Source: Lactiplantibacillus garii (GTDB lineage: Bacteria; Bacillota; Bacilli; Lactobacillales; Lactobacillaceae). From it: a stretch of DNA of 58,242 bases. Below, in pieces: positions 23,831 through 32,330 of this stretch. Below the pieces are notes generated by a model. The model was not told where the DNA came from. It did not search any database and worked only from the letters and a program-made list of their open reading frames with translations. The stretch spans positions 1 to 58,242 of the forward strand of contig NZ_QWZQ01000018.1 of the NCBI RefSeq assembly GCF_003885105.1, read 5' to 3'. How positions within the stretch are numbered: position 1 is the first letter of the stretch; the number at the start of each line of letters is the position of its first letter. A program made the translations under genes and the position numbers.

Positions 23831-25243
23831 TTATTTTGCGGTTGGTAAACAGCGCGCGTCGATCCAACTAAAGAGCGCGCCTAAGTCGTAGTCCCCACTG
23901 TGGGGCACGTCCCATGGAAACGCTAAGTCCACGTCAGCCCCTCGCTGTCTTAGCACGGTTGCCAAGATCAACGGGATGGCAAAACTGGTATCCCGGTCGG
24001 CAGCGCCATGGCGGATCCGCCAGTGTTTTGCGACCGTGGTCTGACCGGACAATAACTGGCTAACGGGATCCACGGCCGCGACGAGCTGGGGAGCGGCCAA
24101 GGGACCACTAACGACCGCTTGTTTTTGTGAAAAAACCGTAAAATGCTTGGCATTGACGTTAGCATCCCCAAACAAATTGTTTTCCGGACTACTCAAGTCC
24201 AGCGCGTCAAAGGCCGGGACCGACTTCATCCGCGTAATGCTGTTCAAATAGGACGTTAGATCCACCGCCGTCACCCGGTTGTCCCGAACCGTTAAACCCG
24301 CGTACTTATGCACGTCGGTACCGTGATCCAGTGCCACTTGTGCGGACTCCTGAATCAACGCCGCCACGGCGTCCCGGAACGGTCCGTTACCGGCCGCATC
24401 CAGAGTTAACGCCGTCCCCGCCGCGGTAGTCAAGTGCAGGTCGTTCAAATAGCTGATGAACTGTGTCTTTAACATCCTTGACAGCATGCGTTCCGTACTC
24501 GTCAACCGGCCCGCAACCGGTGTAAACCGCGGGCGGCCATTTTTCACCGGCGTGGACTTAAATCGGTGCCAGTCATCAATACCGTTAAACTGCCACTCGT
24601 AAGCCATATCCGCGTGTTGCAAGTTGTGGATTGGACAGTAGGCGGACACCGCAAACACGTCATCACGAACCGGAGCGGCTCCCAGTGCCGTTAGCGCGGC
24701 GTCAAAGTACGCGACATTGCCCGCGGCGCCGCTCAACGCCGCCGTGGCGCCACCCGCACTGGTACCATTGGTCACGATCCGTTCAACGTCCCCCGGAATA
24801 CGCCCGGCGTTATAGCGGACGTAACGAATCGCCGCTTTCATATCCACGATAAAGGCCGGGGCATGCCCAACTGCGTGCCCGTTAGCATCAACGGTCGTGC
24901 GCCCCCGTAACCCGGCCGCAACGACGACGTACCCCCGTTTTAAGGCGTAAGCAATCGTTTTAGCGTTAGAAGGCCAAGTCTGATTTTGCGGGTCATCGGC
25001 CGGCCCTGGCAAATAGCCCCCAACCGTGTTCGGCATAAAAATGGGCGCGGTGGTCCGGTCGTACCCGTTGACCGGCTTATTTTGCAAGTACGCCGCGGGT
25101 ACGAAAACGTTCAGTCGTTGAATCGCGGCAACTGGTCGCCGAACGTACGTTAGACCGTGAACGGCGTAGTACGCTAAGGGACGGCCATCAAGCCTCAACG
25201 TTTGCCGCTTAAATTGGGCGGGTTCAAATTTTAAAGATTGCAT
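23831..25243 (-). CDS. tanB: Tannase (tannin acylhydrolase), TanB type
   Basis: A 470-residue alpha/beta hydrolase that cleaves galloyl esters such as gallotannins and methyl gallate, releasing gallate. Nucleophile Ser162 lies in GTSAGG; the acid is in RHGAADRD (Asp416, Asp418) and the base in DVPHSGD (His448), each within a few positions of the Ser163/Asp419/His451 triad known for L. plantarum TanB. There is no signal peptide, so it acts inside the cell, as for TanB and unlike extracellular TanA. AGGGTG precedes the ATG. A promoter and a LysR-type site like that of lpdC lie upstream. Confidence 0.93.
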   Translation of the reverse strand: MQSLKFEPAQFKRQTLRLDGRPLAYYAVHGLTYVRRPVAAIQRLNVFVPAAYLQNKPVNGYDRTTAPIFMPNTVGGYLPGPADDPQNQTWPSNAKTIAYALKRGYVVVAAGLRGRTTVDANGHAVGHAPAFIVDMKAAIRYVRYNAGRIPGDVERIVTNGTSAGGATAALSGAAGNVAYFDAALTALGAAPVRDDVFAVSAYCPIHNLQHADMAYEWQFNGIDDWHRFKSTPVKNGRPRFTPVAGRLTSTERMLSRMLKTQFISYLNDLHLTTAAGTALTLDAAGNGPFRDAVAALIQESAQVALDHGTDVHKYAGLTVRDNRVTAVDLTSYLNSITRMKSVPAFDALDLSSPENNLFGDANVNAKHFTVFSQKQAVVSGPLAAPQLVAAVDPVSQLLSGQTTVAKHWRIRHGAADRDTSFAIPLILATVLRQRGADVDLAFPWDVPHSGDYDLGALFSWIDARCLPTAK

Positions 25244-25271
25244 TTAATCACCCTACTTTCTTGTTACGTTA

Positions 25272-25300
25272 AGCCTACGTGGATTGATTGTCATTATCAA
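25272..25300 (-). promoter_or_regulatory. tanB promoter
   Basis: TTGATA (25295-25300), 17-base spacer, TAGGCT (25272-25277), minus strand, 28 bases before the start codon. Confidence 0.6.
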
Positions 25301-25317
25301 CTCAAATTTGGCCCATC

Positions 25318-25338
25318 GTTATGCCAAAAGCGAATAAC
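25318..25338. promoter_or_regulatory. Probable TanR (LysR-type) operator at tanB
   Basis: Minus strand reads GTTATTC-N9-CATAAC, with TTAT-N11-ATAA as at lpdC and 13 of 21 positions identical to that site. The centre is 28 bases upstream of the -35 element, one base different from lpdC. Confidence 0.6.
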
Positions 25339-25348
25339 GGTAACCACC

Positions 25349-25388
25349 AAAAAAGTCGTTGCGAAAATGCCGACGCGCAACGACTTTT
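25349..25388 (-). terminator. Terminator of the EamA permease gene
   Basis: AAAAGTCGTTGCG / CGCAACGACTTTT arms with an 11-14 base loop, 18 bases after the stop of the upstream gene. Confidence 0.85.
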
Positions 25389-25405
25389 GAACTCCCCTAC
25401 CACGC

Positions 25406-26314
25406 TTACACTTTATTCCCGAAACTGGCCGCTTGGGCCGCCATGAATTGCAGAACCGTTACGCCGACAATTAAAACGGCCCCGGTAATCCCAAACGCAT
25501 TAAAGTTAACGTTTAAGAAAATAACACTCAGCACCGTGGCCGACAACGGCTCAATGGTTCCCAAAACACTCGCCGTTGTCGGCAGGATAAACTCCAGACT
25601 TTGCAGGAAAAAGAGGTAGGCCAGCATCGTGCCAAAGATGACCACGAACCCAACTTCCAACCACGCTCCGACCGACAAACGTGGGACGTGGCGCCACGCC
25701 GCCGTTCCAACGAATACGAACAGCCCACCAATGAGCATTGACCAACCAACGATGGGCGTCGCGCCGTAGTCCTTGATGAGTTTAGTTGGCATGAGGGTAT
25801 AAATGGTCGCCCCCACCGCCGCTAGCAGACCCCAAATAACTGCGGTTAGCGGTAACGCTAATGAATCGAGGCTGCCCTCCGTGACGATCAACACGGTCCC
25901 CACGATGGCGGATACCACTGAAATCACGTCGACTTTGCTCGGAAAACGCCACGTTCGAAAGGTAATGAACAAAATGATCAGCACTGGTGAGAGTGCTTGT
26001 AAAATGGCCGCGGTCGCCGCGTTTCCACGGCTGATCGCCATAAAATACGTCAGCTGGGTCCCCACCATCCCCAGCAGACTAAACGCGACGAGTTTTCCCG
26101 CCGCGGCTGGTCGTTTAAACACCGCCGTCACCGGCATTTTTCGAACCGCTCCGTAAATAAGGAGCAGTAGTCCCGAAACGACCATCCGAATTGAAACCAA
26201 CCATAGTGGGGAAATGTTGGTTGAATCAAATAAATGTTGGGCCACCGTCCCGGAGCTCCCCCAGAAAAACGGTCCGGCACTTGCGAGGACGAACCCCAAC
26301 GTTTTCTTTTCCAT
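25406..26314 (-). CDS. EamA/DMT family metabolite permease
   Basis: A 302-residue drug/metabolite transporter with ten predicted membrane helices in two EamA repeats (about 8-140 and 155-290); N-terminal SAGPFFWGSSGTVAQHLF and the second-repeat segment ALPLTAVIWGLLAAVGATIY are typical. GGAGGGG precedes the ATG. Members export amino acids or other metabolites; no specificity can be read here. It is monocistronic. Confidence 0.88.
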   Translation of the reverse strand: MEKKTLGFVLASAGPFFWGSSGTVAQHLFDSTNISPLWLVSIRMVVSGLLLLIYGAVRKMPVTAVFKRPAAAGKLVAFSLLGMVGTQLTYFMAISRGNAATAAILQALSPVLIILFITFRTWRFPSKVDVISVVSAIVGTVLIVTEGSLDSLALPLTAVIWGLLAAVGATIYTLMPTKLIKDYGATPIVGWSMLIGGLFVFVGTAAWRHVPRLSVGAWLEVGFVVIFGTMLAYLFFLQSLEFILPTTASVLGTIEPLSATVLSVIFLNVNFNAFGITGAVLIVGVTVLQFMAAQAASFGNKV

Positions 26315-26400
26315 AACGCCACCCCTCCATCGTACTTTTATCCCAGTCTAACAACTATTTTTATACATTAAAAGGGGCGCTTTAACATTCACACCCGCAA

Positions 26401-26429
26401 TTGACAGGGTCGCGCGACTAGGCTAATCT
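26401..26429 (+). promoter_or_regulatory. Promoter of the SGNH hydrolase gene
   Basis: Perfect TTGACA (26401-26406), 17-base spacer, TAATCT (26424-26429). Confidence 0.75.
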
Positions 26430-26453
26430 TATAGCGTGCAAGGAGGAGACCAT

Positions 26454-27158
26454 TTGAAACATCAAAAATTAATTTATTGGTTATTGGGGATCTTTGCCGT
26501 TGTCTTTATTGGCGGCGCTCTGATCATCCCCACACCAACCTTAAAAAAACAAGTCATTAATATCGGTAATATTATTACGGGGAACCACACCAAGACCACC
26601 GGGGCGACCCACAGCGTGGCCCACACCGATTTAGGGGAAAAGTACCAACTATCTAAAAGCGAAATCAAAACACTCAGTCAGCTAAAGGTCACCGGAATCG
26701 GTGATTCGATCATGGTCCGTACAACGCCGGACTTAAAAGAAATTTTTAAGAGTTTTAACGTTGACGCCAAGGTTGGCCGTCAAGTTTCCGCCGCGCCGGC
26801 CGTCATTAGCCAGTTAAAGGCCAACAACGCCATCCAAAAAAACGTGCTGGTCAACTTGGGAACCAACGGCCCCACCGACGAGGCTAGCATTGACGGCATC
26901 ATTGAACAAATCGGCAGCAAACACCAAATTTACTGGGTCAACACCCGGGTCCCCGATAAGAAGTGGCAGGACAGTAATAATAAACTCATTGCTGCGGCCG
27001 CTAAAAAATACAGTAACGTTCACTTGATCGACTGGTTATACGTCAGCCAAAGTAACGATAACTGGTTCGTCAGCGACAACCTGCATCCCAACACTCTGGG
27101 TGAACGTGAATACACCGCGACGGTCGGCCAAACGATGGCCAAGACCGCAACACCGTAA
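26454..27158 (+). CDS. Membrane-anchored SGNH/GDSL hydrolase
   Basis: A 234-residue protein with one N-terminal membrane anchor (about 7-25) and an extracellular SGNH domain: block I GIGDSIMV (Ser about 84), block III NLGTNG, and block V DNLHPN (Asp/His about 207-210). This resembles the esterase domain fused to acyltransferase-3 proteins such as OatA, which acts in peptidoglycan O-acetylation, but here it stands alone. I choose the TTG at 26454 because AAGGAGGAG precedes it by five bases; a GTG at 26436 overlaps that site. Its exact substrate is unknown. Confidence 0.85.
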   Translation: MKHQKLIYWLLGIFAVVFIGGALIIPTPTLKKQVINIGNIITGNHTKTTGATHSVAHTDLGEKYQLSKSEIKTLSQLKVTGIGDSIMVRTTPDLKEIFKSFNVDAKVGRQVSAAPAVISQLKANNAIQKNVLVNLGTNGPTDEASIDGIIEQIGSKHQIYWVNTRVPDKKWQDSNNKLIAAAAKKYSNVHLIDWLYVSQSNDNWFVSDNLHPNTLGEREYTATVGQTMAKTATP

Positions 27159-27185
27159 CGTAAAAAAAAGGGTGCTTAAACTACA

Positions 27186-27217
27186 AGAGGCTGTGACAAA
27201 AGTCACAGCCTCTGTTT
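27186..27217 (+). terminator. Terminator of the SGNH hydrolase gene
   Basis: AGAGGCTGTGAC-AAAA-GTCACAGCCTCT followed by GTTTT. Confidence 0.88.
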
Positions 27218-27225
27218 TATCTCCG

Positions 27226-27276
27226 AATAATTATTGCCGAAACGGGCTTCAAAAGTCAGCGGGTTCCGCTTAACGG
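27226..27276 (-). repeat. Dispersed intergenic repeat, copy 3 (partial)
   Basis: Minus strand contains TTAAGCGGAA, CTGACTTTTG and CCGTTTCGGCAATAATT in the order and spacing seen at 38333-38380. Confidence 0.55.
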
Positions 27277-27307
27277 CTAACCAACGTTTGGCACACTCTG
27301 TTATTTT

Positions 27308-27610
27308 TTAATGCATTGCGGTGATGGCGCGGTTACCCCACGCCTCTAATTCTTGTAAGCTGCGTTGTAATTCTAAGCCAGTCGTTGTCAGTTGGTAACG
27401 ATAGTGTTCACGCTCCGTTACCAATCCCAATTGATTCATTTTCGCCAGCACCGTAAGCAGCTTTAACGTACCCAGCCCCCGTACGCGGCGTCGAAGCAGC
27501 ATAAAATCAGCCGGCTGATCCGTTAAATTACTCAGTACCAGCGCGTACCACCGATCATTAAGCAGTGCTAACCCAACCTTCGTTCCAATGTTTAAATCCC
27601 GCATGACCAT
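27308..27610 (-). CDS. Divergent HxlR-type winged helix regulator
   Basis: 100 residues with the HxlR layout: GLALLNDRWYALVLSNL at the position of the usual GGKWxxxIL helix, the helix-turn-helix VRGLGTLKLLTVLAKMNQLGL, and the YQLTTTGLELQ wing with a C-terminal helix ending EAWGNR. The conserved cysteine near the N-terminus of many HxlR sensors is missing. AAGGGG lies nine bases before the ATG. The downstream gene on the same strand begins only after the multidrug ABC gene ends, so no target is obvious. Confidence 0.65.
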   Translation of the reverse strand: MVMRDLNIGTKVGLALLNDRWYALVLSNLTDQPADFMLLRRRVRGLGTLKLLTVLAKMNQLGLVTEREHYRYQLTTTGLELQRSLQELEAWGNRAITAMH

Positions 27611-27691
27611 GTTTCTGACCCCTTCAAGTTTAATTATTCATTTATTTTAAGGGAGCCCCGGGATGAATGCGAATAATCGGTTTGTGAAGCA

Positions 27692-29455
27692 CTACTCTTT
27701 AAATTGAATCTTCACGTAGTCCCGGTATAGCGGAACGTTGGCCATCAATTCTTGGTGGGTTCCGGAACCACTGACCCGGCCCTTTTCAATGAAGTAGATC
27801 TGATCAGCATCCACGATGGTACTTAACCGGTGGGCAATGACCAGGGTCGTCCGGCCCTTCATCAATTCACCCAGTGCCTTTTGGACCATCGCTTCGGATT
27901 CCGAATCCAAACTAGCCGTCGCTTCGTCCAGCATCAAAATCTTAGGGTCCCGGAGAAAGGCCCGGGCGATTGCCAAGCGTTGGCGCTGCCCACCGCTGAC
28001 TTTAACGCCGCGTTCACCAACCTGGGTATCGAGCCCGGCTGGCATGGCGTGGACAAAGTCCGCCGCGGAAGCCAGTTCGAGCACGTGCCATAGTTGGTCA
28101 TCCGTATAAGTTTGGTCGGAACCGTACGTTAAGTTGTCGCGAATGGTCCCGGCCATGATGGCCGAATCCTGGCTGACGTACCCAATTTGGGACCGCCAGG
28201 CGTTCAAACTAATGTCGTTAACGTTTTGCTGCCCAATCGTAATTTGACCACCCTGTGGCTGATAATAACGTTCCAGTAAGCCAAAAATCGTCGACTTACC
28301 ACCGCCGGACGGACCGGCGAAGGCCACCACCGTATTCGGTGCCGCTTTAAAGCTCACGTCGCTTAAAATGACCTGACCCTCATCGTCGTACGCAAAGTTT
28401 ACGTGGTGCATGGCTAACGTTTGGTCGGCAACCGACTGGTCGTTGCCGGTCGTTAACGCTTCTTCCGGTTCGTTTAACAGATCACGAATCCGTTCAGTAG
28501 AACCGTTGGCCTTCGACAACGTCGTAAAGAACTGCCCTAACGTCCCCACCGGACCAATGATTTGAAAGAGGTACATTAAAAATGAAACTAACGTCCCCAT
28601 CGTCATCGTGCCACTGGCGACCCGCGCCGCCGCGTAAACGAGGACGCCGACAAAGAGTGCCATCATGCTGGCAGTCATGACCGGACCGGCAACCGAATCG
28701 TACAGGGCTTCCTTTAGCCCAATGCGATACAGCTTAGTAATTTGGTGAGTCCCGTTGGTCGTTTCGTACGGTTCAGCGTTGGAAGATTTCACTAACCGGA
28801 TTTCGCCGAGCGTCTCGTCGGCGGTCCCGTTAAAACTGGCTAAGGCGTCCTGGCGTTGCCGGCCAATTTTGCTGCTTTGGCGCATAATCGGCAGCATGAC
28901 TAATAAGACGACGGGAATCGCTAAGACCATGATGGCGGTCATTTTCCAGTCCATCAAGACCATAATGACTAGGGCGCCGATGAGCTGCATGAGTGCGGTC
29001 ACCATCTGCGGAAAAGCGTTCGCCAACAAGTCTTTGATCTGCGTCGAATCGTTGACTAACCGGGACGTCATTTCACCGGTTTTTACGTCGTCAAAGTAAC
29101 CAACGGGTAGGCGTAACAAGCGGTGCCAGAGCGTTGTGCGTAAGTTTGCAACGACGTTTTCACCGAAAATTCCCAGTAACGTCCCCGAAATGGCACTAAT
29201 AACGGCACTAATCAGAAATAACCCAATCACCCCTACCAGTAACGACTGGTTGACGCCGTGACTAAACCCGTTGATCAGCGTCTGGGCAAACTTGGGAACC
29301 ATTAACTGGGCGCCAGTAGCGAGTAATCCCAGGGTGAGGCCAATCCACAGTTGCCAGTACTTGGGTGCCGTCTGCCGAATTAAATGTAAGAAGCCTTTTA
29401 AATCAAATTTGCCGCGCGCCGCGGCGGTTGATGGTGCTGCCATTCTACGTTCCAT
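27692..29455 (-). CDS. Multidrug-type ABC exporter, fused membrane and ATPase domains
   Basis: A 587-residue half-transporter (BmrA/LmrA/MsbA class): six-helix membrane domain (about 20-320), then the nucleotide-binding domain with Walker A GPSGGGKST, signature VSGGQRQR, Walker B ILMLDEATASLD and H-loop IAHRLST. It should work as a homodimer exporting lipophilic compounds or drugs. AGGAG lies just before the ATG. It follows a MarR regulator gene by 30 bases and is very likely co-transcribed with and controlled by it. Confidence 0.93.
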   Translation of the reverse strand: MERRMAAPSTAAARGKFDLKGFLHLIRQTAPKYWQLWIGLTLGLLATGAQLMVPKFAQTLINGFSHGVNQSLLVGVIGLFLISAVISAISGTLLGIFGENVVANLRTTLWHRLLRLPVGYFDDVKTGEMTSRLVNDSTQIKDLLANAFPQMVTALMQLIGALVIMVLMDWKMTAIMVLAIPVVLLVMLPIMRQSSKIGRQRQDALASFNGTADETLGEIRLVKSSNAEPYETTNGTHQITKLYRIGLKEALYDSVAGPVMTASMMALFVGVLVYAAARVASGTMTMGTLVSFLMYLFQIIGPVGTLGQFFTTLSKANGSTERIRDLLNEPEEALTTGNDQSVADQTLAMHHVNFAYDDEGQVILSDVSFKAAPNTVVAFAGPSGGGKSTIFGLLERYYQPQGGQITIGQQNVNDISLNAWRSQIGYVSQDSAIMAGTIRDNLTYGSDQTYTDDQLWHVLELASAADFVHAMPAGLDTQVGERGVKVSGGQRQRLAIARAFLRDPKILMLDEATASLDSESEAMVQKALGELMKGRTTLVIAHRLSTIVDADQIYFIEKGRVSGSGTHQELMANVPLYRDYVKIQFKE

Positions 29456-29485
29456 TTTCTCCTATGCCTCGAAATTTCTTAATAA

Positions 29486-30019
29486 TTAGAACCAACCACG
29501 GCCGTGACCCCACCCTGGACGTTGCGGCCAACCGTGTTCGTGACCAAAGTGCATTAAATCCTGAACGTCCAAATCGGCAGCGTTGGCACTTAGTTTATCC
29601 AGCAACCGTTGAAGTTCCGCCTGTTCATCGTCTGTTAGGCAACCAAACAGCTGGTCCGCTAAGTCGCTCATTCCCTGATCACGGTGACTAGCCAGCTTTT
29701 GGCCCTGCTCACTGAGTCGTACAATGACGACCCGCTTGTCGTGACGACTGGGTTCACGAACGATCAAGTCCGCGTCTTCCAAGCGACTCAACGTCGCACT
29801 GACCGAACTTGGCCGAATGTCTAAAATTTCCGCAATTTCCGCGTTGGTCAGACCAGCTGGTGACTCGGCCAGTAATTGCAGTAACCGCATCTGGCCGCGG
29901 CCTCCCCGTTCCGCACCGGGTCTTCCAAACTGCTGCTGATGAGCAATTGCCATAAAAAACGCCCGGTTCTGGAACAAGCGCCCAAAACTATTAAACAAAT
30001 CCCGATTATTCGTTGTCAT
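29486..30019 (-). CDS. MarR family regulator of the ABC exporter
   Basis: A 177-residue winged-helix protein: recognition region LTNAEIAEILDIRPSSVSATLSRLEDADLI, wing REPSRHDKRVVIVRLSEQG. The C-terminal tail is unusual, rich in His, Gly and Trp (HFGHEHGWPQRPGWGHGRGW), a feature of some lactobacillar MarR proteins that might bind metal or ligand. I start at the ATG 30017-30019, preceded by GGGAGG; the open frame reaches 30082 without a ribosome site. Probably represses its own operon through the palindrome at 30063. Confidence 0.88.
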   Translation of the reverse strand: MTTNNRDLFNSFGRLFQNRAFFMAIAHQQQFGRPGAERGGRGQMRLLQLLAESPAGLTNAEIAEILDIRPSSVSATLSRLEDADLIVREPSRHDKRVVIVRLSEQGQKLASHRDQGMSDLADQLFGCLTDDEQAELQRLLDKLSANAADLDVQDLMHFGHEHGWPQRPGWGHGRGWF

Positions 30020-30062
30020 AAAAAGGACCTCCCGTATTTGAATGTTCATTATGTTAGCACGA

Positions 30063-30092
30063 TAGTTAGTTTTATACAACAAAAACTAACTA
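30063..30092. promoter_or_regulatory. Palindromic operator upstream of marR
   Basis: TAGTTAGTTTT, 8-base centre, AAAACTAACTA: perfect 11-bp arms, with a further TTAGTTAG close by at 30099-30106. Typical of a MarR autoregulatory site. Confidence 0.7.
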
Positions 30093-30120
30093 TATTTCTA
30101 ACTAATAGCCAAAAACAAAC

Positions 30121-30150
30121 GTGTTAAGCCCGCCATGACGGGCTTAACAC
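30121..30150 (-). terminator. Terminator of the lacI-HAD operon
   Basis: GTGTTAAGCCCG-CCATGA-CGGGCTTAACAC, 15 bases after the LacI stop. Confidence 0.85.
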
Positions 30151-30165
30151 GCCGTTAAAATTTAT

Positions 30166-31104
30166 TTAGTTTAATAAGAATTCGGACGGAATCGCCACGT
30201 TCGTCGCCGTTTCACCAATGGCAAGTTGGAATGCCCGCACCCCAACCAGGTCAAAGTGATGATCAATGGTCGGCAACTTCAGGGCTTCGCCAGACGGCTG
30301 GTGTTCCTGCCCAATCAAGTACGGTAACGGGCGTTGGGCGGCCAAATAAGCGCGCCGAAAGCCCAGGGCAATGTCGTCCCCGTTGGTCATGACGGCGGTT
30401 ACTTCGGGAAAGCGGGCAACAAAGTAGCCCCCCGCCGTTTGACCGTCCGTTAACGTGTTAACTCCCGTGTAGCAGTACTTAGCGGGTAACGGGGCTTGAA
30501 ACACGTCCTCGTACGCCGCCACCGTTGCCTGGGTCGTCGCACTGGCGGCAAGGTCCCGACTGTTCAGTACCCCAATGTGGGTGTGTCCCAACTTTTTTAG
30601 GTGTGCAAAGGCCGTCCGGTACGTCGCCACCCGCTCCGCGTAAGTCGCCGGTAATCCCGAATCATGGGGATTCTCACAGATCACGATGCGTCCGTAACGT
30701 TGGTACTTGGCCAACGTGGCTAGTGGTAACCCGTGGGACGTAAAAATCAGCGCGTCGTACGCGTGCTGCCGGAGCGTTTCTAAATACTTTTGTTCGAGTT
30801 GCGCGTCCCACTTTGACGGTAATAACACCACGTGATAGTTAGCAGCAAAGGCCGCCCGCATAATCCCCTGCACCAACTGGGTGAAATACGGGTGGTCAGC
30901 GTGCGGTAACACCACGCCCACGTTAAAAGTCTTACCGCGGCTTAGATCCCGGGCCACCGCGTTAGGCGCGTAATCTAGTTTTTTTACGACCTGTTCAATG
31001 GCTTGCCGGGTCTCGGCTGAAACGTAGTTGTGGTGATTCAGGACCCGCGACACCGTTGAAACCGAGTACCCCGACAACCGGGCAATGTCGTGAATATTCG
31101 TCAT
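30166..31104 (-). CDS. LacI family transcription regulator
   Basis: A 312-residue repressor: N-terminal helix-turn-helix and hinge (MTNIHDIARLSGYSVSTVSRV... YAPNAVARDL, residues 1-58) and a periplasmic-binding-protein-like sensor (60-312). Its ATG overlaps the stop of the upstream HAD phosphatase gene (ATGA), so the two are translationally coupled. The target genes are not apparent; no sugar operon is adjacent. Confidence 0.9.
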   Translation of the reverse strand: MTNIHDIARLSGYSVSTVSRVLNHHNYVSAETRQAIEQVVKKLDYAPNAVARDLSRGKTFNVGVVLPHADHPYFTQLVQGIMRAAFAANYHVVLLPSKWDAQLEQKYLETLRQHAYDALIFTSHGLPLATLAKYQRYGRIVICENPHDSGLPATYAERVATYRTAFAHLKKLGHTHIGVLNSRDLAASATTQATVAAYEDVFQAPLPAKYCYTGVNTLTDGQTAGGYFVARFPEVTAVMTNGDDIALGFRRAYLAAQRPLPYLIGQEHQPSGEALKLPTIDHHFDLVGVRAFQLAIGETATNVAIPSEFLLN

Positions 31105-31916
31105 CGCGACTCACCGCCTAAAAAGTGCTGCACCGCGTACGCCACGCCGTCTTCCGCGTTCGTTTTAGTCACGAAGCGGCCCGCGGCTTGAATGTCCGGC
31201 GTCGCGTTACCCATGACGATTGGTGTGCCGACCGCCTTTAACATTGGCAAATCGTTTTCACCGTCACCAAAAGCCGCCGTGTCCGCGGCTTTTAAGTGGC
31301 AAGTATCCATGATATAGGCAATGCCCCGTGATTTTTGCGCCGCTTGACTCGTAATTTCTAAGTACGTTTTTCCGGACAACTTAACACTGATGTCGGGATC
31401 GGCCCGCCGTTTTAACGTACTAGCCAACCGCTGCATCAGCGCGTTATCCAAGGTCATGATCATAATTTTAAAAATCTGGTGGTCACCCGTTGCGAGTAAG
31501 TCGGCGTAGTTGGTCACGGTCGGCGTTTGCCCCGTCAATTGGGATTCGGCCCGCACCCCCCGGTCCATTTTTTGGACGTACCAGTGGTCACGCGTGTAAC
31601 AACTTAAACTGACCGCCGGAAACTCGGTTTGAATCAGTTTTAAAAGCGTGGCAGCCCGTTGCCGCGTCAGTGGGGCCGTTTGCAGGGGGATAATTTGACC
31701 CTCCCGATAATCAAAAATCAAGCCACCGTTAAATGCAATCTGGGGGCCCGTTAAATCTAAGGCCCGCACCGCGCCTAGCATTTCAATCGGGGCCCGTGCG
31801 GAAACTAAGGTAATTGGCAAGCCGGCTTGCCGTAACGCGTCCACGTTAGCCTGGCTAACCGTACCGGCCGGGTTTAAGAGGGTGCCGTCTAAATCTGAAA
31901 AGAGGTATTTAATCAT
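31101..31916 (-). CDS. Cof-type HAD phosphatase
   Basis: A 271-residue HAD superfamily IIB phosphatase. Motif I is DLDGTLL near the N-terminus (both Asp), motif II lies in TLVSAR, motif III Lys in the SRGIAYIMD region and motif IV GDGENDLPML. Such enzymes dephosphorylate sugar phosphates or flavin precursors. I start at the ATG 31914-31916 with GGGAG upstream; the longer frame to 32015 would run through the hairpin at 31993. It precedes and overlaps lacI by four bases. Confidence 0.9.
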   Translation of the reverse strand: MIKYLFSDLDGTLLNPAGTVSQANVDALRQAGLPITLVSARAPIEMLGAVRALDLTGPQIAFNGGLIFDYREGQIIPLQTAPLTRQRAATLLKLIQTEFPAVSLSCYTRDHWYVQKMDRGVRAESQLTGQTPTVTNYADLLATGDHQIFKIMIMTLDNALMQRLASTLKRRADPDISVKLSGKTYLEITSQAAQKSRGIAYIMDTCHLKAADTAAFGDGENDLPMLKAVGTPIVMGNATPDIQAAGRFVTKTNAEDGVAYAVQHFLGGESR

Positions 31917-31992
31917 GTTGTTTACTCCCGCTCTGTTTGATACTTCCATTCTACCCTTGCCAACCGGTGGTAGGTCAAATGAAGCACTACCC

Positions 31993-32020
31993 AAAAAGCC
32001 CGCGAAAAACTTCACGGGCC
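31993..32020 (-). terminator. Terminator-like hairpin upstream of the HAD gene
   Basis: Minus strand GCCCGTGA-AGTTTT-TCGCGGGC followed by TTTTTGGG. It may end the transcript of the VOC gene (stop 32331) or attenuate the HAD-lacI operon. Confidence 0.65.
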
Positions 32021-32330
32021 AAAAGGGTTAGGCGGGAGTACCCTAAAAATCAGACGGCACGGTGTAACCGGTTGTTGCTGATTCGGGTTGCTTTTTGTCG
32101 CGATATTCACAAGGCTACGTCCGGAAAATCCACCAGCCACAATTGGTTTATTCCCCATAAAAAAGCTTTCATAGTCAACAAGCAAACGTTACGACCGGCA
32201 ATCCGTTTTAAGCGGGTACCACGCTCTGGATTTATTATAACCGATATTGTGTTATTTTTCACATTATATATGGAAGAAAAACCAAATAAATTAACGAACC
32301 GCACCGCTAATTTTAATTGCACACCGCGCT
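32021..32330. other. Gene-free stretch downstream of the VOC gene
   Basis: About 300 bases, AT-rich towards 32330. It contains the near-palindrome AGCGGGTACCACGCT (32211-32225). Open frames on both strands lack ribosome sites and recognisable motifs, and I call none of them. Confidence 0.5.

Noticed and set aside
32211-32225. T-box-like word: minus strand GCGTGGTACCCGC
   Set aside because: It resembles the UGGNACC core, but there is no specifier loop, the next terminator hairpin on that strand is about 190 bases away, and no amino-acid gene follows.
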